From: Oscillospiraceae bacterium UBA1230
Lineage (GTDB): Bacteria; Bacillota; Clostridia; Oscillospirales; Oscillospiraceae
DNA length: 26,295 nucleotides
Reading direction: 5' to 3'
Assembly (NCBI GenBank): GCA_002309395.1
Contig: DBWU01000036.1
Coordinates: forward strand, 1 to 26,295
Of this stretch, positions 14,590 to 22,681 are shown piece after piece. The notes under the pieces are model-generated. The model made no database searches and was not told where the DNA came from. It saw nothing but the letters and a program-made list of their open reading frames with translations. Within the stretch, counting starts at the first letter, position 1. The number at the start of each line of letters is the position of its first letter. Position numbers and translations under genes: made by a program.

Positions 14590-15990
14590 TCAAAAACGGA
14601 AATACAAAAACGGGTTATAGCTGTCGCCCACCAGAAAGGCGATGCTCACCAGCAGCAACAGCGCCGTGCCGCACGCCGCCAGCGCCGCGCTCCACCGGGG
14701 CGAAAGGCGCGCCTGCCACCGCCGCCACAGCGCCGCCGGAAGCGACGTGCAGCCCACGGCGCACAGTGCCAGAAGCGGCGCGCCGGTACGCAGAAGATAC
14801 CACGTGCCGCCGTTTGCCACCGTGCCGGAGAACAGAGCGGTCGCGTACCGCCCCAGCGCGGAGAAATCCGTTATGGCGAAGAGCACCCAGCCCAGCACGA
14901 AGCACAGCCACGTATATAGGCGCCCCACCGCGGCGGGCAGCTTTGAAAGGCGCTTGAGCAGAACGGTTTTCTCCAGCACCAACAGCAGGGCGTAGTAAAG
15001 ACCCCACAAGACGAAGTTCCAGCTTGCGCCGTGCCACAGGCCGGTCAGGAACCACACGGTCAGCAGATTCAGGATCTGCCGCGGCATGCCTTTACGGTTG
15101 CCGCCCAGCGGAATATATACGTATTCCCGGAACCAGGTGCCGAGGCTGATATGCCAGCGGCGCCAGAACTCCGTCACCGAACGGGATTCATAGGGATAGC
15201 GGAAGTTTTCCAGAAACGTGAAGCCGAACAGATGCCCCAGTCCGATCGCCATATCGGAATAGCCGGAGAAGTCAAAATAGATCTGGAACGTGAACGCCAG
15301 CGCGCCCAGCCACGCCGTGATGACGGGCGGATGCTCCATGGCGCTGACGGTTTCCCACAGCGCGCCCATCTGGTTGGCAAGCAGGACTTTTTTGGCAAGA
15401 CCCACCACAAACCGCTGGGCGCCTCCACCCGCCTCCGCCAGACTCTCATGCCGCCGGTGCAGTTGATGCGCTACGGTTTTATACTGCACGATCGGTCCGG
15501 CGATGAGCTGGGGAAACAGCGTCACGTAGGCGGCAAAGTCCAGCACGTTCCGCTGTGCCGGCACTTCGCCCCGATATACGTCGATGGTATAGGACATGGT
15601 CTGGAACGTGTAAAAGGAGATGCCGATAGGCAGCGCCAGTCCCAGCGCCGGGATCCCCAGCGACAGAAGACGGTTGAGGTTTTCAATGGCAAAATCGGTG
15701 TATTTGAAGAAAAACAGGATCCCCAGATTTCCGGCCACCGACAGCAGCAGCACCGCCTTGGCGCCGCCTTCCCGACCCCGTGCGCGGAACCGGGCGATCC
15801 CCAGACCGTTGCAGTAGTCAAACACGGTGGAAAAGAGCATGATGAGGATATATTTCGGCTCACCCCAGCCGTAAAACAGCAGGCTGAATACCAACAGCAC
15901 CGCGTTGCGCCAGCGGCGGGGACATACGTAGTAGACAAGCACCACCGCCGGTAAAAACAGCAGCAGGAAAACGGTGCTGGAAAATACCAT
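14590..15990 (-). CDS. MBOAT-family O-acyltransferase (AlgI/PatA/DltB-like)
   Basis: A 466-aa multi-pass membrane protein that moves acyl groups across the membrane to a surface polymer. Family hallmarks: LPIGISFYTFQTMSY near 120-134, FPQLIAGPIVQY (159-170), FDFSGYSDMAIG (239-250), SVTEFWRRWHISLGTW with His280, and LTGLWHGASWNF with His320, which aligns with the catalytic His of AlgI. About 10-12 membrane helices are visible. It lies between two DHHW genes, the AlgI-AlgJ type arrangement, so cell-wall or exopolysaccharide acetylation is the likely job. ATG at 15990 is 70 nt after the upstream DHHW stop, with a strong hairpin in that gap. Confidence 0.93.
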   Translation of the reverse strand: MVFSSTVFLLLFLPAVVLVYYVCPRRWRNAVLLVFSLLFYGWGEPKYILIMLFSTVFDYCNGLGIARFRARGREGGAKAVLLLSVAGNLGILFFFKYTDFAIENLNRLLSLGIPALGLALPIGISFYTFQTMSYTIDVYRGEVPAQRNVLDFAAYVTLFPQLIAGPIVQYKTVAHQLHRRHESLAEAGGGAQRFVVGLAKKVLLANQMGALWETVSAMEHPPVITAWLGALAFTFQIYFDFSGYSDMAIGLGHLFGFTFLENFRYPYESRSVTEFWRRWHISLGTWFREYVYIPLGGNRKGMPRQILNLLTVWFLTGLWHGASWNFVLWGLYYALLLVLEKTVLLKRLSKLPAAVGRLYTWLCFVLGWVLFAITDFSALGRYATALFSGTVANGGTWYLLRTGAPLLALCAVGCTSLPAALWRRWQARLSPRWSAALAACGTALLLLVSIAFLVGDSYNPFLYFRF

Positions 15991-16012
15991 GTGTTTCTCC
16001 TCTCCGACACCG

Positions 16013-16043
16013 AAAACGTGGGGCAGAGCGACTCTGCCCCACG
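16013..16043 (-). terminator. Strong intergenic hairpin, weak or partial terminator inside the O-acylation operon
   Basis: A perfect 12-bp stem CGTGGGGCAGAG / CTCTGCCCCACG (16017-16028 with 16032-16043) has a 3-nt loop and is followed on the minus strand by only four T before GC bases. It lies between the first DHHW gene and the MBOAT gene. The short U-run suggests partial termination or mRNA stabilisation, which would set the ratio of upstream to downstream proteins. Confidence 0.7.
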
Positions 16044-16060
16044 CCGGCTGTCAAATTTTG

Positions 16061-17206
16061 TTACGTGATATCCTGGAGCTTCCCGATCAGATAACTGCTT
16101 CGGATGGCGGACAGGTTGTTGATAAACACCACGTCCTGCACGCCGTTTTCCCGGACGAAGTCCGCCAGCGAAGCGCCGCCCCAGTAGCGGTAATCAATGA
16201 CGTACACGGTGGAGTAATGATCCACCAGATACGGCACGAATGCGTTGCCGAAGGACTCTTTGACCACTACGCATTTGCTCTGATCCGTCACGTCGGGATT
16301 GTTGATGACCGTAAAGGGTTGGTCGCCGGCAATAAAGGTGTTATACTTCATGCCTTCTTCATAGTCCGTGACGTCGTAGATGATCTTCCAGCGCATCGTA
16401 TTGCCGCTGGTATCGGTAAAGTCCAGCATCGCCTCGGTGGTCACCGGATGCCACGCCTCTACCACGTCGGGATGCGCCGCCATCTGATCGTTCCGGTCGC
16501 TGTCACGGTAGAACGAACCTAAAAACCCGTCGAAATCGTCTTTGGCGTATTCGCTCAGTTCATGGGGCGTGATGCCCTTTTCGCCGCAGAAGGCGCGGTA
16601 GGCGTAATAGGCGCCCAGCGCCGTCCAGTGATGGTCGGTGCGGAAATAAACGTATTCCGTGCGGTGGCGCATCAGCGCGTCGTTCAGCGGCACGTAACGG
16701 ACCGACCCGTTCAGCATGGCGCCGATCTTCTCCTCCGCCGCCGCCTGATCGTCGAATAAACTGCTGCCCAGCAACGCATCCGGCAGGGTGATGCCGGAGC
16801 TGAGCGGTACCGGCAAAACGTATACCGCCGCCTTGCCGGCCAGGGCGTCCACCGTGCGGTTGACCGCCTCGGCATACTTTTGGGCGACGCCGTCCACGTA
16901 AGTGTACATCTCAAAGCCTGTGTCGCCGATGCGATAGAGGGCGTCATACTGTTCCTGATCGCCGGTGAGGGCAATGGTTTGATACGCCTCCTGCGGAGGG
17001 ACCTCCGGCGCATCGTCCTCCGGCGTGACGGGTTCGGCGTCCGTGTCGGTTTGAACGGGGTCGCTGCCCGTGCCGCTGTCCGGCGCGGGCGATTTTTTGT
17101 CCGACAGCGCCGCCACCAGCACCACCACCGCGATCAACACCGCCGCCGCTGCTGCCAGCATCCACAGCTTCGTGCGGCGGCGACTTCCTCTACGTCTTCT
17201 GTTCAT
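16061..17206 (-). CDS. DHHW-family protein (second copy), membrane-anchored
   Basis: A 381-aa protein with a very basic N-terminus (MNRRRRGSRRRTK), one membrane anchor (about 14-34) and an acidic Pro/Thr/Asp-rich spacer (37-72) before the extracytoplasmic domain. It keeps RTDHHWT (191-194) and KESFGNAF (Ser318), the Asp-x-His and Ser positions of AlgJ/AlgX-type SGNH enzymes. It differs strongly from the other DHHW protein of the operon apart from these motifs, so the two are unlikely to be a recent duplication. ATG at 17206 overlaps the upstream lipoprotein stop as ATGA and has AAGGAG upstream. Likely partner of the MBOAT protein in surface glycan O-acylation. Confidence 0.88.
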   Translation of the reverse strand: MNRRRRGSRRRTKLWMLAAAAAVLIAVVVLVAALSDKKSPAPDSGTGSDPVQTDTDAEPVTPEDDAPEVPPQEAYQTIALTGDQEQYDALYRIGDTGFEMYTYVDGVAQKYAEAVNRTVDALAGKAAVYVLPVPLSSGITLPDALLGSSLFDDQAAAEEKIGAMLNGSVRYVPLNDALMRHRTEYVYFRTDHHWTALGAYYAYRAFCGEKGITPHELSEYAKDDFDGFLGSFYRDSDRNDQMAAHPDVVEAWHPVTTEAMLDFTDTSGNTMRWKIIYDVTDYEEGMKYNTFIAGDQPFTVINNPDVTDQSKCVVVKESFGNAFVPYLVDHYSTVYVIDYRYWGGASLADFVRENGVQDVVFINNLSAIRSSYLIGKLQDIT

Positions 17207-17661
17207 CCCAGTTTCTCCTTGATGATCTCCTCCGCCGTTTGGGCATCGGCGCTGACGCACAGCACCACGTAGACACCCTTTTGCGCGAGGACGGCGTGGG
17301 TAAGACGCGCCGCCTCCTCCGGCAGATACCGCTGCATTTCCTGACGTTGATCCGCCAGGAAGGATTCCGCCGTCGCTTTCAGCGTCCGCGCGTCACCCTC
17401 CGAGGCGCATTTCGCCACCAGGATCTCCTCCGCCGTGGTACCGGCGCTCATATAGCCGCAGATCTCCGTACCCTCCGGCAGGGCCAGATAGTTTTCCCAC
17501 TGGGACGCCGACAGCTCCCGGAGATCCGCTTCAAACGACACCTCCTGCCGAAGCGCCTGTGCCAGCGCCGCCGGATCGACCTCCGGCGCCGTCTGCGCGG
17601 CACAGCCTACCGTCAGCAACAGCGCCAACAGCGCCGCTAAAAAAGTGATCCCGCGTCTCAT
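17203..17661 (-). CDS. DUF4358 lipoprotein
   Basis: A 152-aa secreted lipoprotein. The signal peptide has a basic start (MRRG), a hydrophobic core and a lipobox-like TVGC with Cys20. The mature part, with EVDPAALAQAL, a central LPEGTEICGYMSAG stretch and AEEILVAKC, matches DUF4358, a family often found beside MBOAT and DHHW genes in Firmicutes; function unknown. It is the first gene of the O-acylation operon and overlaps the next start by ATGA. The ribosome binding site (GGCGGTGG) is weak. The open frame extends far upstream but crosses the promoter region and the pepT gene as a shadow. Confidence 0.8.
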   Translation of the reverse strand: MRRGITFLAALLALLLTVGCAAQTAPEVDPAALAQALRQEVSFEADLRELSASQWENYLALPEGTEICGYMSAGTTAEEILVAKCASEGDARTLKATAESFLADQRQEMQRYLPEEAARLTHAVLAQKGVYVVLCVSADAQTAEEIIKEKLG

Positions 17662-17702
17662 ACCAAAGCCACCGCCTTCGTCCCTTGTCTTTCCTCTATC
17701 TA

Positions 17703-17732
17703 TCATAGTACAGTTTTGAAAAAAAGAAAAGC
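17703..17732 (-). promoter_or_regulatory. Possible promoter for the O-acylation operon
   Basis: On the minus strand a -10-like TATGAT precedes the lipoprotein gene by about 40 nt. The matching -35 (TTTTCT) at 17-nt spacing is poor, but the region between is T-rich. It is the only reasonable candidate in the 119-bp gap between pepT and the lipoprotein gene, which otherwise holds no clear terminator. Coordinates are approximate. Confidence 0.35.
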
Positions 17733-17780
17733 CTAAAATCCCCTCGCGCACATTTTTTCTTTTAGAAAACCGCGCCTTGC

Positions 17781-19001
17781 TCACTGTGCGGCGAACCAGT
17801 CCACGATGCCTGCCAAAATCTCCACCGCCAGATCCATTTCCTCCACGCAAACGTGTTCGTACGGCCCGTGGAACGCGTATCCGCCGGTGCCCAGATTGGG
17901 GCAGGGCAGCCCCCGGAAGGAGAGCTGCGCTCCGTCGGTACCGCCGCGCACCGGCTCGCTGACCGGCTCGCGCCCCACGCCGCGGATGGCGCTGCGCGCC
18001 GCCTCCATCACACGGGGACAACCGGCGATCACCTCCGCCATGTTGCGATACTGATCGCTGACGGTCAGCTTCGCCGTTCCCGCGCCGTACCGCTCGTTGA
18101 TCTGCCGCGCCACGCCCTGCATGACCTCTTTGCGCCGGGCAAAGGCGGCGGCGTCGTGATCCCGGATGATATACTGCGCCGTGGCACGCGATACGTCGCC
18201 CTGCAGGGAGATCAGGTGATAAAAACCCTGCCGCCCCGCGGTGTAACGCGGACGCTCGTCCGCAGGCAGAAGGGCGTCGATCTCCGCCGCTACCGCCGCT
18301 GCGTTGACCATCACGCCTTTGCCGCTGCCGGGATGGACCGATACGCCGGTGATCTCCCATTTGGCGGCGGCGGCGTTAAACGTCTCATATTCCACCTCGC
18401 CGGCGGCGGAGCCGTCCACCGTGTAAGCGACGGCGGCGCCGAACCGCGACAGATCCATCAGCGCCGCGCCGTGGCCGATCTCCTCGTCCGGCGTGAAGCA
18501 CACGCTGACCGCGCCGTGAGGCCGGTCGCCGGAGAGAAGCTGTTCACACAGCGTCAAAATCTCCGCGATGCCGGCCTTGTCGTCTGCGCCCAGGACCATG
18601 GTGCCGTCGGTCACGATCAGCGTTTTGCCGGCAAGAGAGGGCAAGTGGGGGAACCGTTCCGGCTCCAGACGCAAGCCGCTCTCGCCCAGCGCCACCGTGC
18701 CGCCGTCGTATCCGCGGATCACGCGATAGGGCGACGGACCGCGCACGCCGGTGGTCACCGTGTCCAGATGGGCGATGAAACCCACCGCCGTGCGGCTTTC
18801 ACAGCCTGCGGTGGCAGGAATGCGACCGTACACGTAGGCGTGGTCGTCCACCCCCACGTCGTGCATTCCCATTTCCCTCATTTCCGCCGCCAGCGCCAGC
18901 GCCAGATCCCACTGGCAGGGGGTGGAGGGCGTTTGGGCAACGTCCTCCTCGCTGGCGGTATCAAAGCCAATATAGCGCAACAGCCGTTCATACGCGCGCA
19001 T
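17781..19001 (-). CDS. pepT: Peptidase T (tripeptide aminopeptidase, M20 family)
   Basis: Cytoplasmic di-zinc enzyme that removes the N-terminal residue of tripeptides; 406 aa, the usual PepT length. Metal and catalytic residues line up with E. coli PepT almost number for number: His78 and Asp80 (HLDT), Asp140 (GADDKAG), Glu173/Glu174 (PDEEIGHG), Asp196 (TVDG) and His378 (FHGPYEH). The dimerisation/lid domain lies in between (about 207-315). Two adjacent ATG codons exist at 19004 and 19001; 19001 is chosen because its distance to GAGGTG is better. It is the last gene of the recA-pgsA operon, 50 nt after pgsA, with a small hairpin in the gap. Confidence 0.95.
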   Translation of the reverse strand: MRAYERLLRYIGFDTASEEDVAQTPSTPCQWDLALALAAEMREMGMHDVGVDDHAYVYGRIPATAGCESRTAVGFIAHLDTVTTGVRGPSPYRVIRGYDGGTVALGESGLRLEPERFPHLPSLAGKTLIVTDGTMVLGADDKAGIAEILTLCEQLLSGDRPHGAVSVCFTPDEEIGHGAALMDLSRFGAAVAYTVDGSAAGEVEYETFNAAAAKWEITGVSVHPGSGKGVMVNAAAVAAEIDALLPADERPRYTAGRQGFYHLISLQGDVSRATAQYIIRDHDAAAFARRKEVMQGVARQINERYGAGTAKLTVSDQYRNMAEVIAGCPRVMEAARSAIRGVGREPVSEPVRGGTDGAQLSFRGLPCPNLGTGGYAFHGPYEHVCVEEMDLAVEILAGIVDWFAAQ

Positions 19002-19030
19002 CATATGCACCTCGCTTCTTCGTTTCACCG

Positions 19031-19048
19031 TTCCGGCAGACGCCGGAA
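19031..19048 (-). other. Intergenic hairpin between pgsA and pepT
   Basis: TTCCGGC / GCCGGAA (7-bp stem, 4-nt loop) lies between pgsA and pepT. No U-run follows on the minus strand, so it is not a terminator by itself; it may protect or process the transcript. Confidence 0.55.
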
Positions 19049-19051
19049 GGA

Positions 19052-19579
19052 TCATTTTCCAGTAAATACGTCCCAGTTCCGGACAAAGTACTCCGCGCCG
19101 GAATAGACCGTGGTGAGCAGGATCACGCCCTGCAAGATGAGCCCTACCGCCGCCGGCATGCCGAACAGAAGCAGGCAGATACACACCATGGTGGAGGCGG
19201 TTTTCACCTTGCCGGACCAGCCTGCGGCGATCACCCGGCCTTTTTCCACCGCCACCAGGCGCATCCCGGATACGGCGAATTCCCGCAACAGCACCACGGC
19301 AAAGATCCAGCCAAAAAACAGCCCCGTCTCTGTCAGATAGCACAGCGCCGCCATCACCAGGCACTTATCCGCCAGCGGATCGGCAAATTTTCCGAAATCG
19401 GAGATCTGGTGATATCGCCGCGCCACGTAGCCGTCCAGCAGATCCGTCAGACTCGCCAGAATAAAAATGCCCAGCGCCACGTACAAATGGCCGGAAAACG
19501 ACGCGTACGCCGCCAGTAAAAACAGGGGGATCATAGCAATACGCAAAAGCGTCAGCTTATTGGCAGTTGTCATCGGCAT
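19052..19579 (-). CDS. pgsA: CDP-diacylglycerol-glycerol-3-phosphate 3-phosphatidyltransferase
   Basis: Membrane enzyme making phosphatidylglycerol phosphate, the first step to phosphatidylglycerol and cardiolipin; 175 aa with about five membrane helices. The complete CDP-alcohol phosphotransferase signature is present: Asp46-xx-Asp49-Gly50-xx-Ala53-Arg54-x8-Gly63-x3-Asp67-x3-Asp71. The N-terminal TANKLTLLRI is typical of PgsA. ATG at 19579 has GGAGG seven bases upstream and overlaps the end of rimO by 10 nt; a second ATG at 19573 is less well placed. The rimO-pgsA neighbourhood is common in Clostridia. Confidence 0.95.
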   Translation of the reverse strand: MPMTTANKLTLLRIAMIPLFLLAAYASFSGHLYVALGIFILASLTDLLDGYVARRYHQISDFGKFADPLADKCLVMAALCYLTETGLFFGWIFAVVLLREFAVSGMRLVAVEKGRVIAAGWSGKVKTASTMVCICLLLFGMPAAVGLILQGVILLTTVYSGAEYFVRNWDVFTGK

Positions 19580-20901
19580 ACGGATTCCTCCATCTCTCCT
19601 GTCAGATCGCCGTCCATCGTGCCGGTGATGCGTACCGGCACGAACTCACCCGGCGCCACGTCACGCGACGCCGTGAAATAGACGTGTCCGTCAATATCGG
19701 GACTCTCGGCGTAACTGCGCCCCACGTAGCACGCCGCCTGCCTGTCAAGGCCTTCACACAGCACTTCCGTCACGGTACCCATCCGGCTTTCGTTGAACGA
19801 GTCCATGATCTCTGACTGTACGTCCACGATCAGTTCGGCGCGGCGCTGCGCTTCGGCGCTGTCTACCCGGTTCTCCATTTCGGCGGCGGCCGTTCCCTCC
19901 TCCGGCGAGTAGGGGAACACGCCCACACGCTCCAAACGAACCCGGCGCAAAAAGACGCACAGCTCGTCAAACGCCGCCTCGTCCTCAAAGGGAAGTCCTG
20001 TGATCAGGCTGGTACGCAGGACGAGACCGGGGATCCGCGCCCGGAGCTTCTCAAAAAGCGCCGTAAGACCGGCTTTCGTTTCCCGGCGGCGCATGGCGGA
20101 CAGGATCTGATCGTTGCAGTGCTGAACGGGCAGATCCAGATACTTCACAATTTTGGGTTCCGAGGCGACCGCGTCGATCAGCTCGTCGGTGATGGCGTCG
20201 GGATAGAGATAGTGAAGGCGGATCCAGTGGAAATCCAGACGGCACAAGCCGTGCAGCAGCTCCGGCAGTTTTCGCGCGCCGTACAGGTCCAAGCCGTAGC
20301 GCGTGATGTCCTGAGCGATCACGATACATTCCTTCACGCCTGCGTCCGCCAGACGCTTTGCCTCCGCCAGTACGTCCTCCATCCGGCGGCTGCGGTACTT
20401 GCCCCGCAGCGACGGGATCACGCAGAAGGCGCAACGGTTGCTGCACCCCTCAGCGATCCGCAAGAAGGCGTAGTAATCCGGCGTGGTCAGCACCCGATCC
20501 AGCTCCTCCACCGGCGCGTGGATGTCCCCAAAGCGCCGCACCGTCTGCCCTGCCGCCAGAGCCTCCAGCGCCGGCACAATCTCACCGTAGCTCCCGGTAC
20601 CCATCACGCCGTCCACCTCCGGCAGTTCCGACAGGATCTCCTGTTGATACCGCTGGCTCAAACAGCCCGTTACCAGAATCTTGCCCACCTGCCCCGCGGC
20701 TTTCAGCGCGGCGACGGACAAAATTACGTCAATGGCTTCGCTTTTGGCGCTGTCGATAAATCCGCAGGTGTTGATGACCACCGCGTCGGCGCCGTCGGGC
20801 CGGGGCAGAAGATCCATGCCGGCCTGGCGGCACAGCGCCATCATCTGCTCCGTATTGACCAGATTTTTGGCACAACCCAGAGAAATAAAATGTACTTTCA
20901 C
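19570..20901 (-). CDS. rimO: Ribosomal protein S12 methylthiotransferase RimO
   Basis: Radical-SAM enzyme that adds a methylthio group to an Asp of ribosomal protein S12; 443 aa. The N-terminal UPF0004 domain holds the auxiliary cluster cysteines Cys10, Cys46 and Cys80 (SLGCAKN, NTCGF, VTGCLSQ). The radical-SAM cluster is CSNRCAFC (Cys153, Cys157, Cys160). A TRAM domain closes the protein (about 375-440). LGCAKNLVNTEQM marks RimO rather than MiaB. The start is taken as GTG at 20901 (VKVHFISLGC); no strong ribosome binding site is seen, and a TTG further upstream inside the end of recX is the alternative. It follows recX by 13 nt, so re-initiation is likely. Confidence 0.95.
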   Translation of the reverse strand: MKVHFISLGCAKNLVNTEQMMALCRQAGMDLLPRPDGADAVVINTCGFIDSAKSEAIDVILSVAALKAAGQVGKILVTGCLSQRYQQEILSELPEVDGVMGTGSYGEIVPALEALAAGQTVRRFGDIHAPVEELDRVLTTPDYYAFLRIAEGCSNRCAFCVIPSLRGKYRSRRMEDVLAEAKRLADAGVKECIVIAQDITRYGLDLYGARKLPELLHGLCRLDFHWIRLHYLYPDAITDELIDAVASEPKIVKYLDLPVQHCNDQILSAMRRRETKAGLTALFEKLRARIPGLVLRTSLITGLPFEDEAAFDELCVFLRRVRLERVGVFPYSPEEGTAAAEMENRVDSAEAQRRAELIVDVQSEIMDSFNESRMGTVTEVLCEGLDRQAACYVGRSYAESPDIDGHVYFTASRDVAPGEFVPVRITGTMDGDLTGEMEESVCR

Positions 20902-20914
20902 TTGCTTTTCACGC

Positions 20915-21538
20915 TCACTCGTCTTCAAATGCTTCCTCGCCCAGCCGCGCCAGAGCGGCACGAACGGCATCCCAAGGAAAACCGCGACGCACCAGTGCGT
21001 CCGCCAACTTCTTGCGCGCCGCGCCGTCCGGCGCGCCGGTCTTGCCTTTGCGCGCTAAAAACCGCTCGATGGCGTCTTCATCGTCAGGCAGCTCCGACAG
21101 CGCCTGTTCCCACAGAGATTTGTCGATACCGCGGCGGAACAGCTCCTGTTCCACCCGGCCTCTGCCGTATCCCATGGCGGCGTAGTGCCGAACGATCACG
21201 CCGGCATAGGCGGCGTCGTCCACCGCGCCCAGCTCCTCCATGCGCCTTGCCAGCGCGTCTGCCTCCTCCGGCGCGGCGCCCTTGCGCCGAAGCCGGTCGG
21301 TCAGTTCCCGGCGGCTGAGCATTCGCCCGGCGGAAAGCTGTGCCGCCCGTTCCGCCAAAGAGGAGCGCCGGGCGGCTTCCCGGAGAGCCTCCGCCTGAGA
21401 GTCCTCCAGCTCCCGACCGGGGTAGAGCTCAAACGCCAGCACTTCACTGTCGGTCACCCGGAGGAGGTCGCCGCTTTCCGTATAGAGAAGAACGCGGCCT
21501 TTCTTGTGTTTGGAGTGTTCCAGCTTGACGATCTTCAT
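20915..21538 (-). CDS. recX: RecA regulator RecX
   Basis: A 207-aa helical protein that binds and modulates RecA filaments. It has three-helix repeats typical of RecX: LSRRELTDRLRRKG, GAVDDAAYAGVIVRHYAAMGYGRGRVEQEL and DDEDAIERFLARK...LVRRGFPWDAVRAAL. It is a little longer than the E. coli protein because of an N-terminal beta-rich extension (KKGRVLLYTESGDLLRVTDSEVLAF) as in other Firmicutes. It overlaps the recA stop as ATGA, so the inhibitor is made in step with its target. Confidence 0.9.
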   Translation of the reverse strand: MKIVKLEHSKHKKGRVLLYTESGDLLRVTDSEVLAFELYPGRELEDSQAEALREAARRSSLAERAAQLSAGRMLSRRELTDRLRRKGAAPEEADALARRMEELGAVDDAAYAGVIVRHYAAMGYGRGRVEQELFRRGIDKSLWEQALSELPDDEDAIERFLARKGKTGAPDGAARKKLADALVRRGFPWDAVRAALARLGEEAFEDE

Positions 21539-22641
21539 TCGGCGTCGTCGTCAAAATCGTCGGCGGAGACGTCTACCGCGCGGCCTGCGGCGCGGGCGGC
21601 GATGCGGGACTGATTGCCCATCAGCTTGTGGAAATTCTCCCGCACCTTGCGCTCCAGATCCTCCGCTTCCTGGGGATGGGCGCGGAAATAATCCTTGGCG
21701 GCGTCCTTGCCCTGACCCAACCGCAGTTCGCCCATATTGAACCAGCTGCCGCTCTTTTGCACCAGATCCAGCTTCACCGCCAGGTCAATCAGCTCGCCCA
21801 GCATACTGATGCCTTCGCCGTACATGATATCGAACTCCGCCTCACGGAAGGGAGGCGCGACCTTGTTCTTGACCACCTTGGCGCGCACGTGGTTGCCCAC
21901 CACCTCGCCGCCGACCTTCAGCGTTTCCACGCGGCGCACGTCGATACGCACCGAGGCGTAGAACTTCAGCGCCCTGCCGCCGGTAGTGACTTCGGGATTG
22001 CCGTACATCACGCCCACCTTTTCCCGGAGCTGGTTGATGAAGATCACGATGGTGTTGGTCTTGTTGATGATACCCGTCAGCTTGCGAAGCGCCTGGCTCA
22101 TGAGCCTTGCGTGCAGGCCCACGAAGCTGTCGCCCATCTCGCCTTCGATCTCCGCGCGGGGCACCAGCGCCGCCACGGAGTCCACCACCACCACGTCGAT
22201 GGCGCCGGAGCGCACCAGCGCCTCGGTGATCTCCAGCGCCTGTTCGCCGGTGTCGGGCTGGGAGATGAGCATATCCTCCACGTTGACGCCCAGCGCCTTG
22301 GCGTAGGTGGGATCCAGGGCGTGCTCGGCGTCCACGAACGCCACCTCGCCGCCTTGCTTCTGCGCTTCCGCCAGCACGTGGAGCGCCAGCGTGGTCTTGC
22401 CGGAGGATTCGGGACCGTAGATCTCCACCACGCGACCACGGGGCAGTCCGCCGATGCCCAGCGCCAGATCCAGCGCCAGAGAGCCGGTGGGGATCACCTC
22501 CACGTTGGCGACCTGCCCGTCGCCGTAGCGCATGATGGAACCCTTGCCGTACATCTTCTCAATCTGCTGCATGGCGGTGTCCAGCGCCTTTTTCTTGTCA
22601 GAATTTACAGGAACGGTAAACATCTCTTTCTTTACTGCCAT
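21535..22641 (-). CDS. recA: Recombinase RecA
   Basis: Central homologous recombination and DNA-damage signalling ATPase, 368 aa. Motifs: KMYGKGSIMRYGD near 29-41, Walker A GPESSGKT (76-83), VVVDSVAALVPRAEIEG (Walker B and loop 1 region), and GGRALKFYASVRIDVRR. The C-terminus ends in an acidic tail (DVSADDFDDDAE), as in most RecA proteins. ATG at 22641 has an ideal AAGGAGG. It starts 40 nt after prmC, with no terminator and no clear LexA box in that gap, and is coupled to recX by an ATGA overlap. It therefore seems transcribed with the DUF1385-prmC genes. Confidence 0.98.
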   Translation of the reverse strand: MAVKKEMFTVPVNSDKKKALDTAMQQIEKMYGKGSIMRYGDGQVANVEVIPTGSLALDLALGIGGLPRGRVVEIYGPESSGKTTLALHVLAEAQKQGGEVAFVDAEHALDPTYAKALGVNVEDMLISQPDTGEQALEITEALVRSGAIDVVVVDSVAALVPRAEIEGEMGDSFVGLHARLMSQALRKLTGIINKTNTIVIFINQLREKVGVMYGNPEVTTGGRALKFYASVRIDVRRVETLKVGGEVVGNHVRAKVVKNKVAPPFREAEFDIMYGEGISMLGELIDLAVKLDLVQKSGSWFNMGELRLGQGKDAAKDYFRAHPQEAEDLERKVRENFHKLMGNQSRIAARAAGRAVDVSADDFDDDAE

Positions 22642-22681
22642 AGGTATATCCTCCTTATCCCTTCCATACGGGTATAGTTCG

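Noticed and set aside
17662..17780. Terminator after pepT
   Set aside because: Only weak A/T-rich pairings (TTTTCT/AGAAAA) without a GC stem; not convincing as a rho-independent terminator.
22642..22681. LexA (SOS) box before recA
   Set aside because: Only a half-site CGAAC is present; the second arm does not match.
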